A DNA stretch of 64,000 nt. It comes from Ophioderma brevispina (lineage: Eukaryota > Echinodermata > Ophiuroidea > Amphilepidida > Ophiodermatidae). A program made the translations under genes and the position numbers. A model generated the notes under the pieces. It was not told the DNA's origin, ran no database searches, and saw only the letters and a list, made by a program, of their open reading frames with translations. Shown piece by piece: positions 35,906-46,243 of the stretch. The stretch covers positions 62,001 through 126,000 of the forward strand of contig JAMKCH010014246.1 in NCBI GenBank assembly GCA_023653785.1, read 5' to 3'. The stretch's first letter is position 1. Each line of letters opens with the position of its first letter.

Positions 35906-36482
35906 ATTTCTCACAAGGCATATGTGTGCATTTCTGAGGAAGGATCTTCCCAAATTCCCTTCTTTTTTTCAAGCCACGTTGAGTAGAAACAAACCAAAAT
36001 GAGGAATTTTAGTGCCAGAATAGGGTGTATCATTGATGTACGGCTGTATGAAAGCAATCTATCAAACCTATACAAAATAAAGCCTATAAACTCCATTCAA
36101 ACCAGTTCAGACTGATGGTTTTTTTGGTTTGAAACTACATCGAGTAGTAACCCAAAATGGGCATGGTGATTCACATCATGGTAAAGAGGTGGTGCAGTGT
36201 CCTAAGATTTCTTGCCATACAAAAATTTCAAGTTTGAGTGTAGGGCGAGTAACTGTGGGTTCACACTTCATTGATTATATGTATCGGCTCTTAAAGCTAG
36301 CCTTTCAAAGCATTGCGCAATACCCTAAAATGCATCCAGTGTGCAGAGAATGTGGGGTGAATGGCAGCCTCAGAAAAACTTGCTGATCCAATAAGATAGA
36401 ACCCCCTTTAGTCTAATCATACGTTAATAGCCTAATAGCTTTACATGTATTTGCTTTTAGAGCGTTGCACCTCAGGGTGCCC
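35906..36482. other. Unannotated DNA
   Basis: An 85-codon frame at 36129-36386 was not recognised. Nothing else is visible. Confidence 0.35.
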
Positions 36483-36490
36483 TTTTACGC

Positions 36491-36723
36491 GCAGTGGAGT
36501 AACAAGTTTCTTTACGGGTGAATGCAGAGGGTTGGCACTTATTTCCAAGGGGGGGCACGCATGTATTAAAATTGTTATATAGTATAGCCTTATGTTGTTT
36601 TCACCTGTAAAGTGGCAGTGTCATGTGTGCAGAAATTCACCACTAATTTTTCAGGGGGGAAGATTCCCCATTCCACCCCCCCCCTACAGGGGGAAGTTCC
36701 CTGCCCCCCGGGTTACGCCACTG
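36491..36723. mobile_element. hAT-like MITE, ~233 bp
   Basis: Left end gcagtggagtaacaagtttc; right end in reverse complement cagtggcgtaacccggggg. 8-bp TSD ttttacgc (36483-36490) against ctttacgc (36724-36731). The CAGTGGCGTAAC end is classic hAT. Confidence 0.75.
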
Positions 36724-36731
36724 CTTTACGC

Positions 36732-37377
36732 TACTCAAAGTTTATTTAAAAGTAACAAAGAGTGCTCGAACAAGCGTAACTGATATAAACGCACTTCTTT
36801 GAACATGGCGCGGGCTTGACGCCTATGGATTGATGACAAATCAGCAATGGTATGCTTCTGTACAAGGAGAACAGTGTGAATTGTTAAAAATGTAATCATG
36901 CATTTAATGCACTGTGTTTGTCATTTACAACCAGACATGACCTTTTTTCCTTTCAACCCTGAAAAAGTTAAATGTAAACAGGTGGTGAGGCCATCAATGA
37001 GGAATGTTCTCACCTGTTGCATAAATTTGTAATTTAATGTTGAAGACCCACGGTCCATCATTGAAGGATTAATTAAGCCTGGTTTAAACCTGGGTCTAAA
37101 GCAGGGTTGTGAGAGGGCCCTGGAACAACAAAAATGCGGAAACGGAAAAAACGGGGGGAAAAGAGGGGACAAAAAGGAGTAAAAGTAAAAAAAAAATGCC
37201 ACAAAACAGGCTGTGAAGAGAAAATCAAAGAAAGTCAAATTTGGAATTTAACAAAATTTCAAAAACGAGGAAATCCTCTTAACAAGGATATTTCCACCCC
37301 CCTGCTAAAAGTAGATCACCTTTGCCAGAGAATACTGAATCTGCACATGATTTAGGCACACGTAAAATCTTGATGAT
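36732..37377. other. Unannotated DNA with a purine-rich tract
   Basis: 37130-37200 is strongly purine-biased (ggggaaaagaggggacaaaa). A minus-strand frame across it is composition-driven. A donor-like word lies on the minus strand at about 37015 (caacag|gtgagaac), without a confirmed exon. Confidence 0.3.
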
Positions 37378-37381
37378 TTAA

Positions 37382-37730
37382 AGTCCATGGCCCGATCGGT
37401 ATTAGCCTTGTCCCCAGGGACCCCAGATTTAAAGGAATGGTCTCAAGATTTTGGTATCAGAAGAAGCTACTATTTTTTCATTTTACCCGTGAAATCTTAG
37501 GGCTAAAAGGGTGTTTGGTTTGGATGTTATGAGTGAAAATATTGCCCATTTTGGTATTCGACCAATAATAATTTACACAGTAACGCTATGGGGAGACAAA
37601 AATATGTTTTTAGACTCTAACTTTAAACAAACTGGTTGAATATGGCACAAAAAACTTTACGATGGGGTTTGTTTTGGGGGGAAGCATTCTATCAACGATG
37701 AAAAATTAAACTTAAATTGGGCATCCCCCT
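37382..37730. mobile_element. K8 MITE copy 1 (TTAA target)
   Basis: Left end agtccatggcccgatcgg; right end in reverse complement agggggatgcccaatttaag. TTAA at 37378-37381 and 37731-37734. Shared with 50390-50723 and 62526: 'attagcctt.tcc', 'gaagaa.gctactattttt' and 'tttggtttggatgttatga'. Confidence 0.75.
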
Positions 37731-37734
37731 TTAA

Positions 37735-38109
37735 AAAAAATCAAATATTTTTAGTTGGGGATGAGGATGTGTGATCCACCACATGAAAACTACCCCTTTA
37801 AGTTGATACCTGGAAACAAAGGTGTTAACTTTGGCACACCCTGAACAAGTGAAGCTTATAAAAATTATAGTACCATACGTATTCCCAGAACTTCAGGTTA
37901 GGACATCTGAAACCGGCCTCTAATACTATAAGAGTATTTGCTGATGACTCAAATAAATTTCATTCTACCTGAGTCTAAGTGTCCACAGCAATCAAGCGTT
38001 TTGATTTATCACTTACAGTATTGCATCATCTGTGGGACTTTCAACTATTTATGTGTATTCTAACGTGAAATAGTTATCACTATCATATTCCACAAATCAA
38101 TCCACTATC
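37735..38109. other. Unannotated DNA
   Basis: No recognised features. Confidence 0.3.
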
Positions 38110-38284
38110 CGCACTCTTGTGAAACCACAGGACTTTGAAATTTAAAGGGATAGTTTGTCAATTTTAGTGGAACATATAATATCGCTGATCTCTTCCACTA
38201 ACCACTCCCTCTATGGCTACTCTTGTGGACAACATACAGATTTGGAAATTTAAAGTGACAGTTTGTCAATTTTAGTGGAACATA
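38110..38284. repeat. Two-unit tandem repeat, ~104 bp
   Basis: Both units share 'ctcttgtg.a', 'tttgaaatttaaagggatag' or variant, and 'tttgtcaattttagtggaac' (38157 and 38261). Confidence 0.7.
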
Positions 38285-39230
38285 AGATTTACGAAGCATC
38301 TGTATGAGCTTTACATGGTTAAAATGTTTTGGACTTTTAAAACAACTTTGTTTCCTGCAGTCATCCCAAAATCAAAATGCATTAAAAATTACCATCAATA
38401 TGCTTAAAAAATAAAAGTAATAGTTGTCAAAATAGTTGGAAAATGTGTCGTCTGCAACACATATTGATTTATGGACCATCAGCAGTGAATTTTTAAATCA
38501 CATAATTTTGATTGAATTTATTTGCCCTATTTTTCGGCAATATTGTCACTCTGAGAGCTAAAATTGGGGAAAATCAAGATACAGAACGAACACTTGAGTC
38601 CCATTTGGGCCTTAACTTTAATTTTGTAAACTCCATAATTTGGTCCTATCCAATTCCACGGCCCTTATGATTGAAAATCTGGATGGCACATGTCCACTAA
38701 AAATATTTGAATACCCCATCAGGAATGTTGACTATTTATTCATTTCGATCAAATTTAAAACAATCTACAACAAAATCCTGGTATAAATGTTAGGACCAAA
38801 AAAAATCCTCTCAATGACAATTACATCACTAAACGACTTCCCCTTTAAAAGAGCCCCACCCAATTAAACCACATAATTCTCTGCATTTCAAAGAACATTG
38901 CTAACATACCTTAATTCCAAAATATCATTTGAATCTGACATTCCTTTTTAATGTCAGCGGTTATTGACGTCAGTCGAAACATTTTGCAGACTAGATAAGA
39001 CGAAATAAGAAAAATTCAAGGTTCAAATGATACCAAAATATCAGACTTGATGGAATGAGTGATCGGGTAGAGGCTGGCAATGGAGGAGTGCCCCTTTAAT
39101 ACATCTCCAACCAAAATCCTATCTCCAGTCTCTTTCACTAACTACTTTGCTGTCACTCTCCTACTTAATCCATTATCTTGTCACTTGTCATAACATGCCT
39201 TTTGATGTCTGTGGCCCACAAGATTAAGTA
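38285..39230. other. Unannotated DNA
   Basis: No gene recognised. 39060-39100 ends in 'gtgcccctttaat', resembling the end of another TTAA element whose other border was not found. Confidence 0.3.
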
Positions 39231-39234
39231 TTAA

Positions 39235-39438
39235 CCCCCTGAGGTATACTGCTTTCTTACAGTATCTCTGATTGGTTCATTTACATGATATAGCATGATA
39301 TAACCTCTGAGTATCCAATCAAAATAGACCTACATCTGTGCAAACCTTTAAGCTTTTCTTACCTTGTCTCTGATTGGCTAAATTCATCCTAGAACCCAAT
39401 GTACAACAACAAAAAATCAGCCAGTAGACCTCAGGGGG
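39235..39438. mobile_element. K7 MITE copy 2
   Basis: Left end ccccctgaggtatactgc; right end in reverse complement ccccctgaggtctactgg. TTAA on the left (39231-39234) and TTAC on the right (39439-39442). Same layout of 'tctctgattgg' and 'ccaatcaaaatagacct' as copy 1. Confidence 0.82.
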
Positions 39439-39442
39439 TTAC

Positions 39443-39943
39443 AAGCATTTTGTATCAGCCAGACATGAGATTTAATTATTGTGACTTGAATTAAACATGG
39501 AAGATAACGAGCAAGATACATTCCAATGCTTTAGCCTGGATGCATCTTAAGGGATGAACATGCTATACAAATCGTTATCAGAAAAGTAATGTTAGTAGTA
39601 CAGTCGAGTGCAGTCCTAAGTCAAAGATTTAACCGATTGTTAGAAATTATTCTTATTCAGTGGGGCGTGGTTTCAAATTTCCGCCCATCCATTACTGGGT
39701 AATAGGTGGATAAGGCATGCAGCAATTATGCTGTGTAGTTCAATATGACATGAGCAAACGGCGCGTTTATACTGCATCATGCATGTCGTGTTTGTACGCA
39801 AATGCAATTGACAAAGCGTGACGATCACCAAGTATTACACAATTCTATATAAGAATGAGAATAAAAGATGAGATGTTTTGTCATGGTGGTGCACTGGAAT
39901 CCACCACTCAAAATACTGGATGCCCATTCATGATGACACCATC
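39443..39943. other. Unannotated DNA
   Basis: No recognised features. Confidence 0.3.
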
Positions 39944-39946
39944 TAA

Positions 39947-41294
39947 AGGTATAGTCACACAGAAGACAGTTCCCGACCCAACCTTTTCCCGACTACACAA
40001 GGCCGCTTTTTTTTGTTCAAAATCGGCTACAGCCTTGCTCAAACTTGAAAAATTTACAATTTTTATCCCGACCAGGGATGATTAGTCTGCGAGTTTCCCC
40101 GTCGTCAACAAGACAAGGGATGCTGAAATGCCTAGCAGTAGGCGACAGCATCATGAAATCAACAAGATCAAGCATGTTTAATTGGCGACGTTACTTGTTC
40201 ACTTCAGTACCCAATCAGTCGCCGACTTTGAACGATTCGATACAAGTTGTGACATGTCGCTGTCAAGACTGCTCGTCGATTGGTCGTCGAGTTGTGGATC
40301 CTAAGAAAGGTACAGTCACATAGAAGACAATCCACAACGCAACTCAACCTCTTCCCAACTACACAAGAAGACCACATTTTTTTCATTATGTTTTGAGGAG
40401 TCCAAGTGTGTGAAGATATCGGATCCAAACATGATAATGATAAAATTGGATGATTTACGCCCAATATTAACTGGTCTCGCTATGAGTTTTAAATTTGGGC
40501 TCGACTGCGTCTCGCCCAATATTTTTACAACTCATAGCTCGACCAATTAATTTGGGCTTAATCGATCCAATTTTATATCAAAATCGGCTGCAGTCTTGTT
40601 CAAACTTGCAAAATTTACAAGACAAGAGATGCTCAATCGCCGAGCAGTAGGCGACAGCATCATAAAATCAACAAGATTAAGCATGGCACTTGTTCAGTCC
40701 CCGATCAGTCGCAGACCTTAACAAGACTGCAACTCGGCGACTTATCTTCTGTAGTCGCTGAGTTTAGTCGCCGATTTAACATGTTCAGTTGGCTTGCATT
40801 TTCTCTCCCGCTTGGACCACTTTCCAACTGCACACAACAACTCATGATTGCGCCAACTGATCGGCTTCCGCTTCTCAACTGCTCATGTGTTCAAGCCGAC
40901 CTTCCCGATTCCAAAACCTGCCACAATTTGTTTAAGCTGCAAGAAAAAATGTGGCGGATTTTTTCAAATTTGCCACGTGCTCCCGACCACACAAGACTGC
41001 AGAAGACTGTACAGGACAGTCCCAGACTTGCCAAAACTACACATGAAAAAGAAAAACTGGTCACGATTTTCGAAAATTGGCCAATCGGCACCAGTCTTGA
41101 GCAGTATGGAAGTGGTTTTCTAGCACATAATCAGTAAGACTACAGAAGATTGAACAGAACAGTCCCAGACCTTGCCAAAACTACACATGAAAAAGAAAAA
41201 CTGGTCACGATTTTCGAAAATTGGCCAATCGGCACCAGTCTTAAGCAGTCTGGAAGTGGTTTTCTAGCAAAAAATCGGCTGTGTGACTGAGCCT
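39947..41294. mobile_element. PIF/Harbinger-like element, 1.35 kb
   Basis: Left end aggtatagtcacacagaag; right end in reverse complement aggctcagtcacacagccg. TAA on both sides (39944-39946, 41295-41297). A second left-end-like module (aaaggtacagtcacatagaa) lies inside at about 40306. Subterminal 'cgactg', 'gtcgccga' and 'caagactgc' words recur in both orientations. Open frames up to 118 codons are repeat-derived. Confidence 0.72.
41030..41275. repeat. Tandem duplication (~130 bp) within the Harbinger-like element
   Basis: Two near-identical blocks start at 'acagtcccagac.ttgcc' (41025 and 41158). They run through 'gaaaaactggtcacgatttt', 'cgaaaattggccaatcggca' and 'agtggttttctagca'. Confidence 0.85.
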
Positions 41295-41485
41295 TAAGAT
41301 GGCCCAAACCAAAAATCTCATCTTTCCTTCTCTAAATATTGGTCGACCAAAATGGGGCACAAATTCACACTTAACATCCAAACCAAACATCTTTTAGCCC
41401 TAAGATTTCACAGGATAAATGAGAAAATAGTAGCTTTCTTCAGATACCAAAACTTAGAACACGTTACGGGGCCCATAGTTACATT
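41295..41485. mobile_element. K8 fragment, inverse orientation
   Basis: In reverse complement it matches K8: 'ttttggtatctgaagaaagc', 'tactattttctcattta', 'aatcttagggctaaaagatg' and 'tttggtttggatgtt'. The right part (gggccatggcccgatc) is lost. It directly abuts the Harbinger-like element. Confidence 0.65.
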
Positions 41486-41599
41486 ATACCCTTCGCACCT
41501 ACTTTATACAGTGCACTTCATTCAACTTGGAATACAACAATGTAAGAATGATGAGGGTAGCTGGTTACCCTGGTAGAATGAAAAAGAAGATCTACCTAC

Positions 41600-41840
41600 A
41601 AGGGCGTCAGCTCTGGAGAGCTTGGCGGCCATCCAGCACATGCTGCCTTGTATGGTGGGCATAGTTGCCCAAAGGCTTGGCCCACCAGTGAAAACTGTGG
41701 ATTGGCGTCAGGAAGGGCATCCGGTCAATTATCTTTTGCTCCAATAAATCCTCACACAGCAGTACAGCTGAGTGTGAGGTGTATCCGGCCACCCCCATTG
41801 ACGGGGACAAAACCAGATTTAAAACTTTGGTTTAACTAAC
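41600..41840 (+). mobile_element. Probable LINE (RTE-like) 3' end fragment
   Basis: Contains 'ttggcgtcaggaagggcatc' then 'cggtc', a word I associate with the 3' region of RTE-type LINEs and dependent SINEs in many animals, and 'acggggacaaaaccagattt'. It ends in a short (taac)n tail. The assignment is from memory of the motif, not alignment. No reverse transcriptase frame is present. Confidence 0.5.
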
Positions 41841-41859
41841 TAACTTAAATGGGAGTTTC

Positions 41860-42217
41860 AGCAAAATAAAACTTTATGGCGCGTACAGCTACATGGAAAA
41901 GTAAAAATCGAATCTGACCGACTTCATACTCATTTTGCTTGATCACATCACATATTTCTGCTTATCCCTTGCCTGAGCTTCAAAATGATCAGAGTTTGTG
42001 AAGATAAGGCGACGAAAAAAGAAAACCCTGTTTTACGGGCGAGCGGACCTTTCAAGTAGGGTCGGTCGGTCGGGAGAATTTTTTCTTTTCTGGAAATTGG
42101 CCTAAAATAGCCCCAAAATCTGAAAAATCAAGAGAAAAAATGAAAAATTTTTACAAACAAATTTTCTAAAAAAAAATTTGCCAAAATTGATAAATTTGGG
42201 CTAAAAACAGGCTAATT
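41860..42217. repeat. Segmental duplicate A (partial)
   Basis: 358 bp that appear identical to 42681-43038. They comprise 148 bp of flank plus the first ~210 bp of the Harbinger-like MITE at 42829. It breaks off at block B. Confidence 0.9.
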
Positions 42218-42538
42218 ATGTGTCTTTCTGCCTTAAAGGTGCATTTCGTGATTCCAGCACCTTCTGTTTTATTCATTGATCACTAGATATCCTTGAGAAA
42301 AACATGCAAATCAGCCTATTTTCAGCTATTAGAGGTCCTTCTGCCTGCCCCCCCCCATCCCCTTCGAAAAGCCAGTTTTGGATACACCGGTGGCTAAGAT
42401 CACAAAATGTGCCTATAATTCTAGAAACAGTGATTTTGCGGGACTTACAAAGTGTACTAAAATACATGAATGAAAGTCACCCCCTTTTTATAATTTTAAC
42501 AACTCATTCAGCTACTCCCTCTTTCACATATGTGTTAA
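42217..42538. repeat. Repeat block B, copy 1
   Basis: About 322 bp nearly identical to 44119-44443: tatgtgtctttctgccttaa, 'aggtgcatttcgtgattcc', 'gatatccttgagaaaaacat' and 'cacatatgtgttaa'. Differences are confined to a C-run length, one ccgg/ctgg change and a T indel. Confidence 0.9.
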
Positions 42539-42660
42539 AGTCTGACTCAGAGATTTCAAAATATTATTTTTTTGTGTAATAATGAAAAATCGTCAACTAG
42601 AACTAAAGATAGTAACCTAAAATGCACAATTCCGAAATTTGAGATGAATCGGATTTTTCG
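42539..42660 (-). mobile_element. K5 MITE end fragment at TTAA
   Basis: Begins directly after TTAA (42535-42538) with agtctgactcagagatttc and matches the right third of the 10721 element in inverse orientation, ending gatgaatcggatttttcg. A T21 run follows. Copy B' at 44440 shows the same TTAA without the insertion. Confidence 0.75.
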
Positions 42661-42680
42661 TTTTTTTTTTTTTTTTTTTT

Positions 42681-43038
42681 AGCAAAATAAAACTTTATGG
42701 CGCGTACAGCTACATGGAAAAGTAAAAATCGAATCTGACCGACTTCATACTCATTTTGCTTGATCACATCACATATTTCTGCTTATCCCTTGCCTGAGCT
42801 TCAAAATGATCAGAGTTTGTGAAGATAAGGCGACGAAAAAAGAAAACCCTGTTTTACGGGCGAGCGGACCTTTCAAGTAGGGTCGGTCGGTCGGGAGAAT
42901 TTTTTCTTTTCTGGAAATTGGCCTAAAATAGCCCCAAAATCTGAAAAATCAAGAGAAAAAATGAAAAATTTTTACAAACAAATTTTCTAAAAAAAAATTT
43001 GCCAAAATTGATAAATTTGGGCTAAAAACAGGCTAATT
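42681..43038. repeat. Segmental duplicate A' (parent copy)
   Basis: Same 358 bp as 41860-42217, but here continuing into the intact right end of the MITE at 42829-43138. Confidence 0.9.
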
Positions 43039-43138
43039 TTACATGATTTTTGGAAAAACTAAAAAAAAAAAAAATCTGCAAAACTCAAAAATCAGGGTCG
43101 GTCGGGCCCGTAAAACAGGGTTTTTTATTTTCGTCGCC
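42829..43138. mobile_element. Harbinger-like MITE, 310 bp
   Basis: Left end ggcgacgaaaaaagaaaacc then ctgttttacgggc; the right end is the inverse. TAA on both sides (42826-42828, 43139-43141). Subterminal 'gggtcggtcgg' occurs in opposite orientations. Confidence 0.85.
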
Positions 43139-43141
43139 TAA

Positions 43142-43610
43142 CAGCTCAATATTTTAATTATTCGAAGGCCTTGTGGCCTTCAAATTTCAAGGAATGGGCT
43201 TAATCTTTCTGATATCAAAAAATAAATATTTCAAAATAAATCAATTTGTTATGCTAGTGATTCATTGATTATAATTGATCTTATCCTTTTGTTTGCCAAG
43301 TCTTGGTCACATGGGTATTTCAGCTAGAGCAAATGAAACGTTTCTTGAATGAGGTTTGCTGAGTTCATTGATTCCATCACTCTACTTATTTCAAAGAATG
43401 GTCCCTGTGCATGGTGATATCCACCTGTACATGCATTTATGTGTTGGGTGTTGTGAACATGCACATGTGCATGTGTATGCAGGCACACGTCCATATATGT
43501 TTCCTGTTCTGCTTTCCATCTAGATCAAATTACTCGAAATCTAATTTAACATGTTTTGGTAGGAGGAAGGGATGGAAAAAATACATCGGCCCTCGGACCG
43601 CTTGTGTCGC
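43142..43610. other. Unannotated DNA
   Basis: A CA/TG-rich stretch at 43430-43500 (atgcacatgtgcatgtgtat). Nothing else recognised. Confidence 0.3.
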
Positions 43611-44050
43611 CTGCCATCTTGGTTTGTGAATGATAGGCCTCACATGACCTTTGACTTTGGTATGTGACCTTTGACCACATGAACAAATGAGGGATTGCAT
43701 GTAAACTCCATAGACCAAGCTTGGTTCCAATTGCACTTCAACTTTTCAAATGAGGTCAATTTTACATTTTCAGCCTACCTTACAACTTGACCTCACATGA
43801 CATTTTATCTTGGTATGTGACCTTTGTCCTCATCAACAAATGAGGGATCCTATGTTACTATGACTCAAGTTTGGTTCCAATTGCACTTCAACTTTTCAAA
43901 TGAGGTTAATTGTACAATTTGACCTCACATGACCTTTGACTTTGGTATGTGACCTTTCACGTTATCAACAAATGGGGGATGTCATGTTGCACCTGTGACC
44001 CAAATTTGGTTTAAATCCATTAAAGTATGTGGATATTACAGGCAAATGTT
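43611..44050. repeat. TGACC-family tandem array, three units
   Basis: Units start at cctcacatgac (43639, 43791, 43923) and share 'tttggtatgtgacctttg', 'aacaaatgagggat', 'aagcttggttccaattgcac' and 'ttcaacttttcaaatgaggt'. The lead-in 'ctgccatcttggtttgtgaa' matches the other TGACC-family copies. Confidence 0.85.
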
Positions 44051-44118
44051 AACCCTTTTTCACAACAGACATCAACAGACAATAACAACAGACTACAGTG
44101 GACAAAGTGATCCCTAAG

Positions 44119-44443
44119 TATGTGTCTTTCTGCCTTAAAGGTGCATTTCGTGATTCCAGCACCTTCTGTTTTATTCATTGATCACTAGATATCCTTGAGA
44201 AAAACATGCAAATCAGCCTATTTTCAGCTATTAGAGGTCCTTCTGCCTGCCCCCCCCCCATCCCCTTCGAAAAGCCAGTTTTGGATACACTGGTGGCTAA
44301 GATCACAAAATGTGCCTATAATTCTAGAAACAGTGATTTTGCGGGACTTACAAAGTGTACTAAAATACATGAATGAAAGTCACCCCCTTTTTATAATTTT
44401 TTAACAACTCATTCAGCTACTCCCTCTTTCACATATGTGTTAA
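44119..44443. repeat. Repeat block B, copy 2
   Basis: Nearly identical to 42217-42538. Its right border retains an uninterrupted TTAA (gttaagtgtcac). Confidence 0.9.
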
Positions 44444-44520
44444 GTGTCACTGTAGCGTTTGGTATGTTCAAAACTGAATATATGTGCTAGGCAAGCAATG
44501 CACAACATAAGGTGATTTAA

Positions 44521-44869
44521 AGGTGCAACGAGAGATTTCACATATCAGGTGTCCCTAAAAAAACAAAAGTACTGATTTTTTGCCCTGATGTAAAGCTTTC
44601 CATCAAAAATAACACCATCTGAAAAGATTAAGCTGAGAAATGTTTATTTGGTACAAAAATTGTGACATTTCTAATTTCGTATAGGAGCAAATACGAAATT
44701 CAGCCTATGTTTTATACTGAAATATAAGCAAATAAAAATGACCTTTTTTCTCTCTTTTAACACATTTATGTAGCCAATACAAGGTAAGAAGTCTAAATTA
44801 GTGTCTAATCTATATAAAATTACTAATATAACACAATATTTGGGTGCCTCAAAATCTCTCGTTGCACCT
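44521..44869. mobile_element. K1 MITE copy 2 (TTAA target)
   Basis: Perfect terminal repeats aggtgcaacgagagatttc / inverse, with TTAA on both sides (44517-44520, 44870-44873). 349 bp, collinear with 1545-1899. Confidence 0.9.
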
Positions 44870-45130
44870 TTAACATGCTCATTGAAAGATTGAGAGTTAT
44901 TACTGACAGGCATTGGCTTTTGAAATCTATTTATAGCTGAATATTAATAATGACCATAAAAGATGAATAGATGAAGACTTGTTTTTGAGGTTCTAATTGA
45001 TGTTGTACTAGCAGGGAACAAAGCACTCAATGCCTTCATATTTTGACATGTTGAAATGAATTCAACTTTTCAGCATTGATCATCAACAAACATGCGCGGT
45101 ACATTCACTGAATCTAGAACATGCCTGCTG

Positions 45131-45445
45131 GCATTTTTATTTGCAATTTTTGGTTGCTTCCTTTGTTTTGTTTTTTACATTGTTATGTTGTTTTTTTGTA
45201 TTTTTATTTGTTAAAATGATATTTTACTTGAATTTTTTCCTACATTTTTTAAACTTTGACATTTTAATTTTGTTATTGGGAATTTTGTTTTATTTTTTTA
45301 ATGATTTTTTTTCTGGATTTTAAAACTTGGTTTTTTTTCATTGGAATTATTTTAAATTTGTTTGTTGATTTCTTTAATTTATTTTTTTTTTTAGTTTTTA
45401 TTTGAATTTTTGTTTGCTTGCTTGCTTTTTTTTTAGGTAATTATT
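45131..45445. repeat. T-rich low-complexity tract
   Basis: About 300 bp of strongly T-biased sequence with T7-T10 runs. Leu/Phe-rich open frames here are composition artefacts. Confidence 0.8.
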
Positions 45446-45830
45446 TTTTTTTTCTGGAAAGATACAAAATTGCAAATTTCTTCTGGAGTTGATTGAATAT
45501 GCATGTAATATTAGGTACACATACTATACTTTATAGGCCAATGGTTCATGATATACAAAGTTTTGTGATTTTAAGTATCGTTGTAAACACTTTTTATCTC
45601 CGAAAGTACTAATTAAGTGTGCATAATACAGAAAAATTTAGGGTCACTGCATTGCATTCCTGGATTGATTTTAGACAATCTGTCTTGCACCATGACCACT
45701 GCTATCTATAGATAAAATTGTCTGAAATAGTGAACACTAATAGAGCCACTTCATCACTTATTCAAAAGGTACAAAAGAGTAACCTATGAATTGACTTCCA
45801 TTGACCTATTTAGTGGGCAATGTCAAGGTA

Positions 45831-46124
45831 CAGAAGGTGTTTTGAGTCAATCCCACAATGCACCAGTTTTGGGAAATTTCACCTCAATAGGGTTATGTGA
45901 TCCCATAAAAAATCCTATTCTTAACACATAAAAACCCTAACTTTAACCCTCATTTTTGCCCACAAAGTGTTAGTACTTAGGGAATGTTGAGCTTGATTAT
46001 GAAATATCTTGTGGTTCTTAAACTTTTGGGACACTTTTTTGTCCCTAAGTACTGACATATGTTTAGTACAGTTCGGTATAGGCACATTGCTATGCATGAT
46101 GGGATTGATTCAAAACACCCTCTG
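45831..46124. mobile_element. M1 MITE copy 2 (9-bp TSD)
   Basis: Perfect 9-bp TSD GTCAAGGTA (45822-45830, 46125-46133). TIRs cagaaggtgttttgagtcaa and inverse cagagggtgttttgaatcaa. Plus orientation relative to copy 1. Confidence 0.93.
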
Positions 46125-46243
46125 GTCAAGGTACTTGTATCCATTGATATCATCCATAGATGTCCAGCCGTCCAATACTTTTACTTTTGTGTAGTTCAAC
46201 CCAGGAGTTGAACAGCTGGCCCCTCATACCTTCTTAACACTTG

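Noticed and set aside
36921..37238. Minus-strand frame with a donor-like caacag|gtgaga
   Set aside because: Most of the frame is the complement of a purine-rich tract. The upstream in-frame stop leaves no acceptor for the phase needed to join the GTPase exon.
40781..41137. 118-codon plus-strand frame in the 39947 element
   Set aside because: It spans subterminal repeats and one copy of the internal duplication. No recognised domain.
45141..45323. Hydrophobic membrane-protein-like frame
   Set aside because: Phe/Leu richness is a direct result of the T-rich low-complexity tract.
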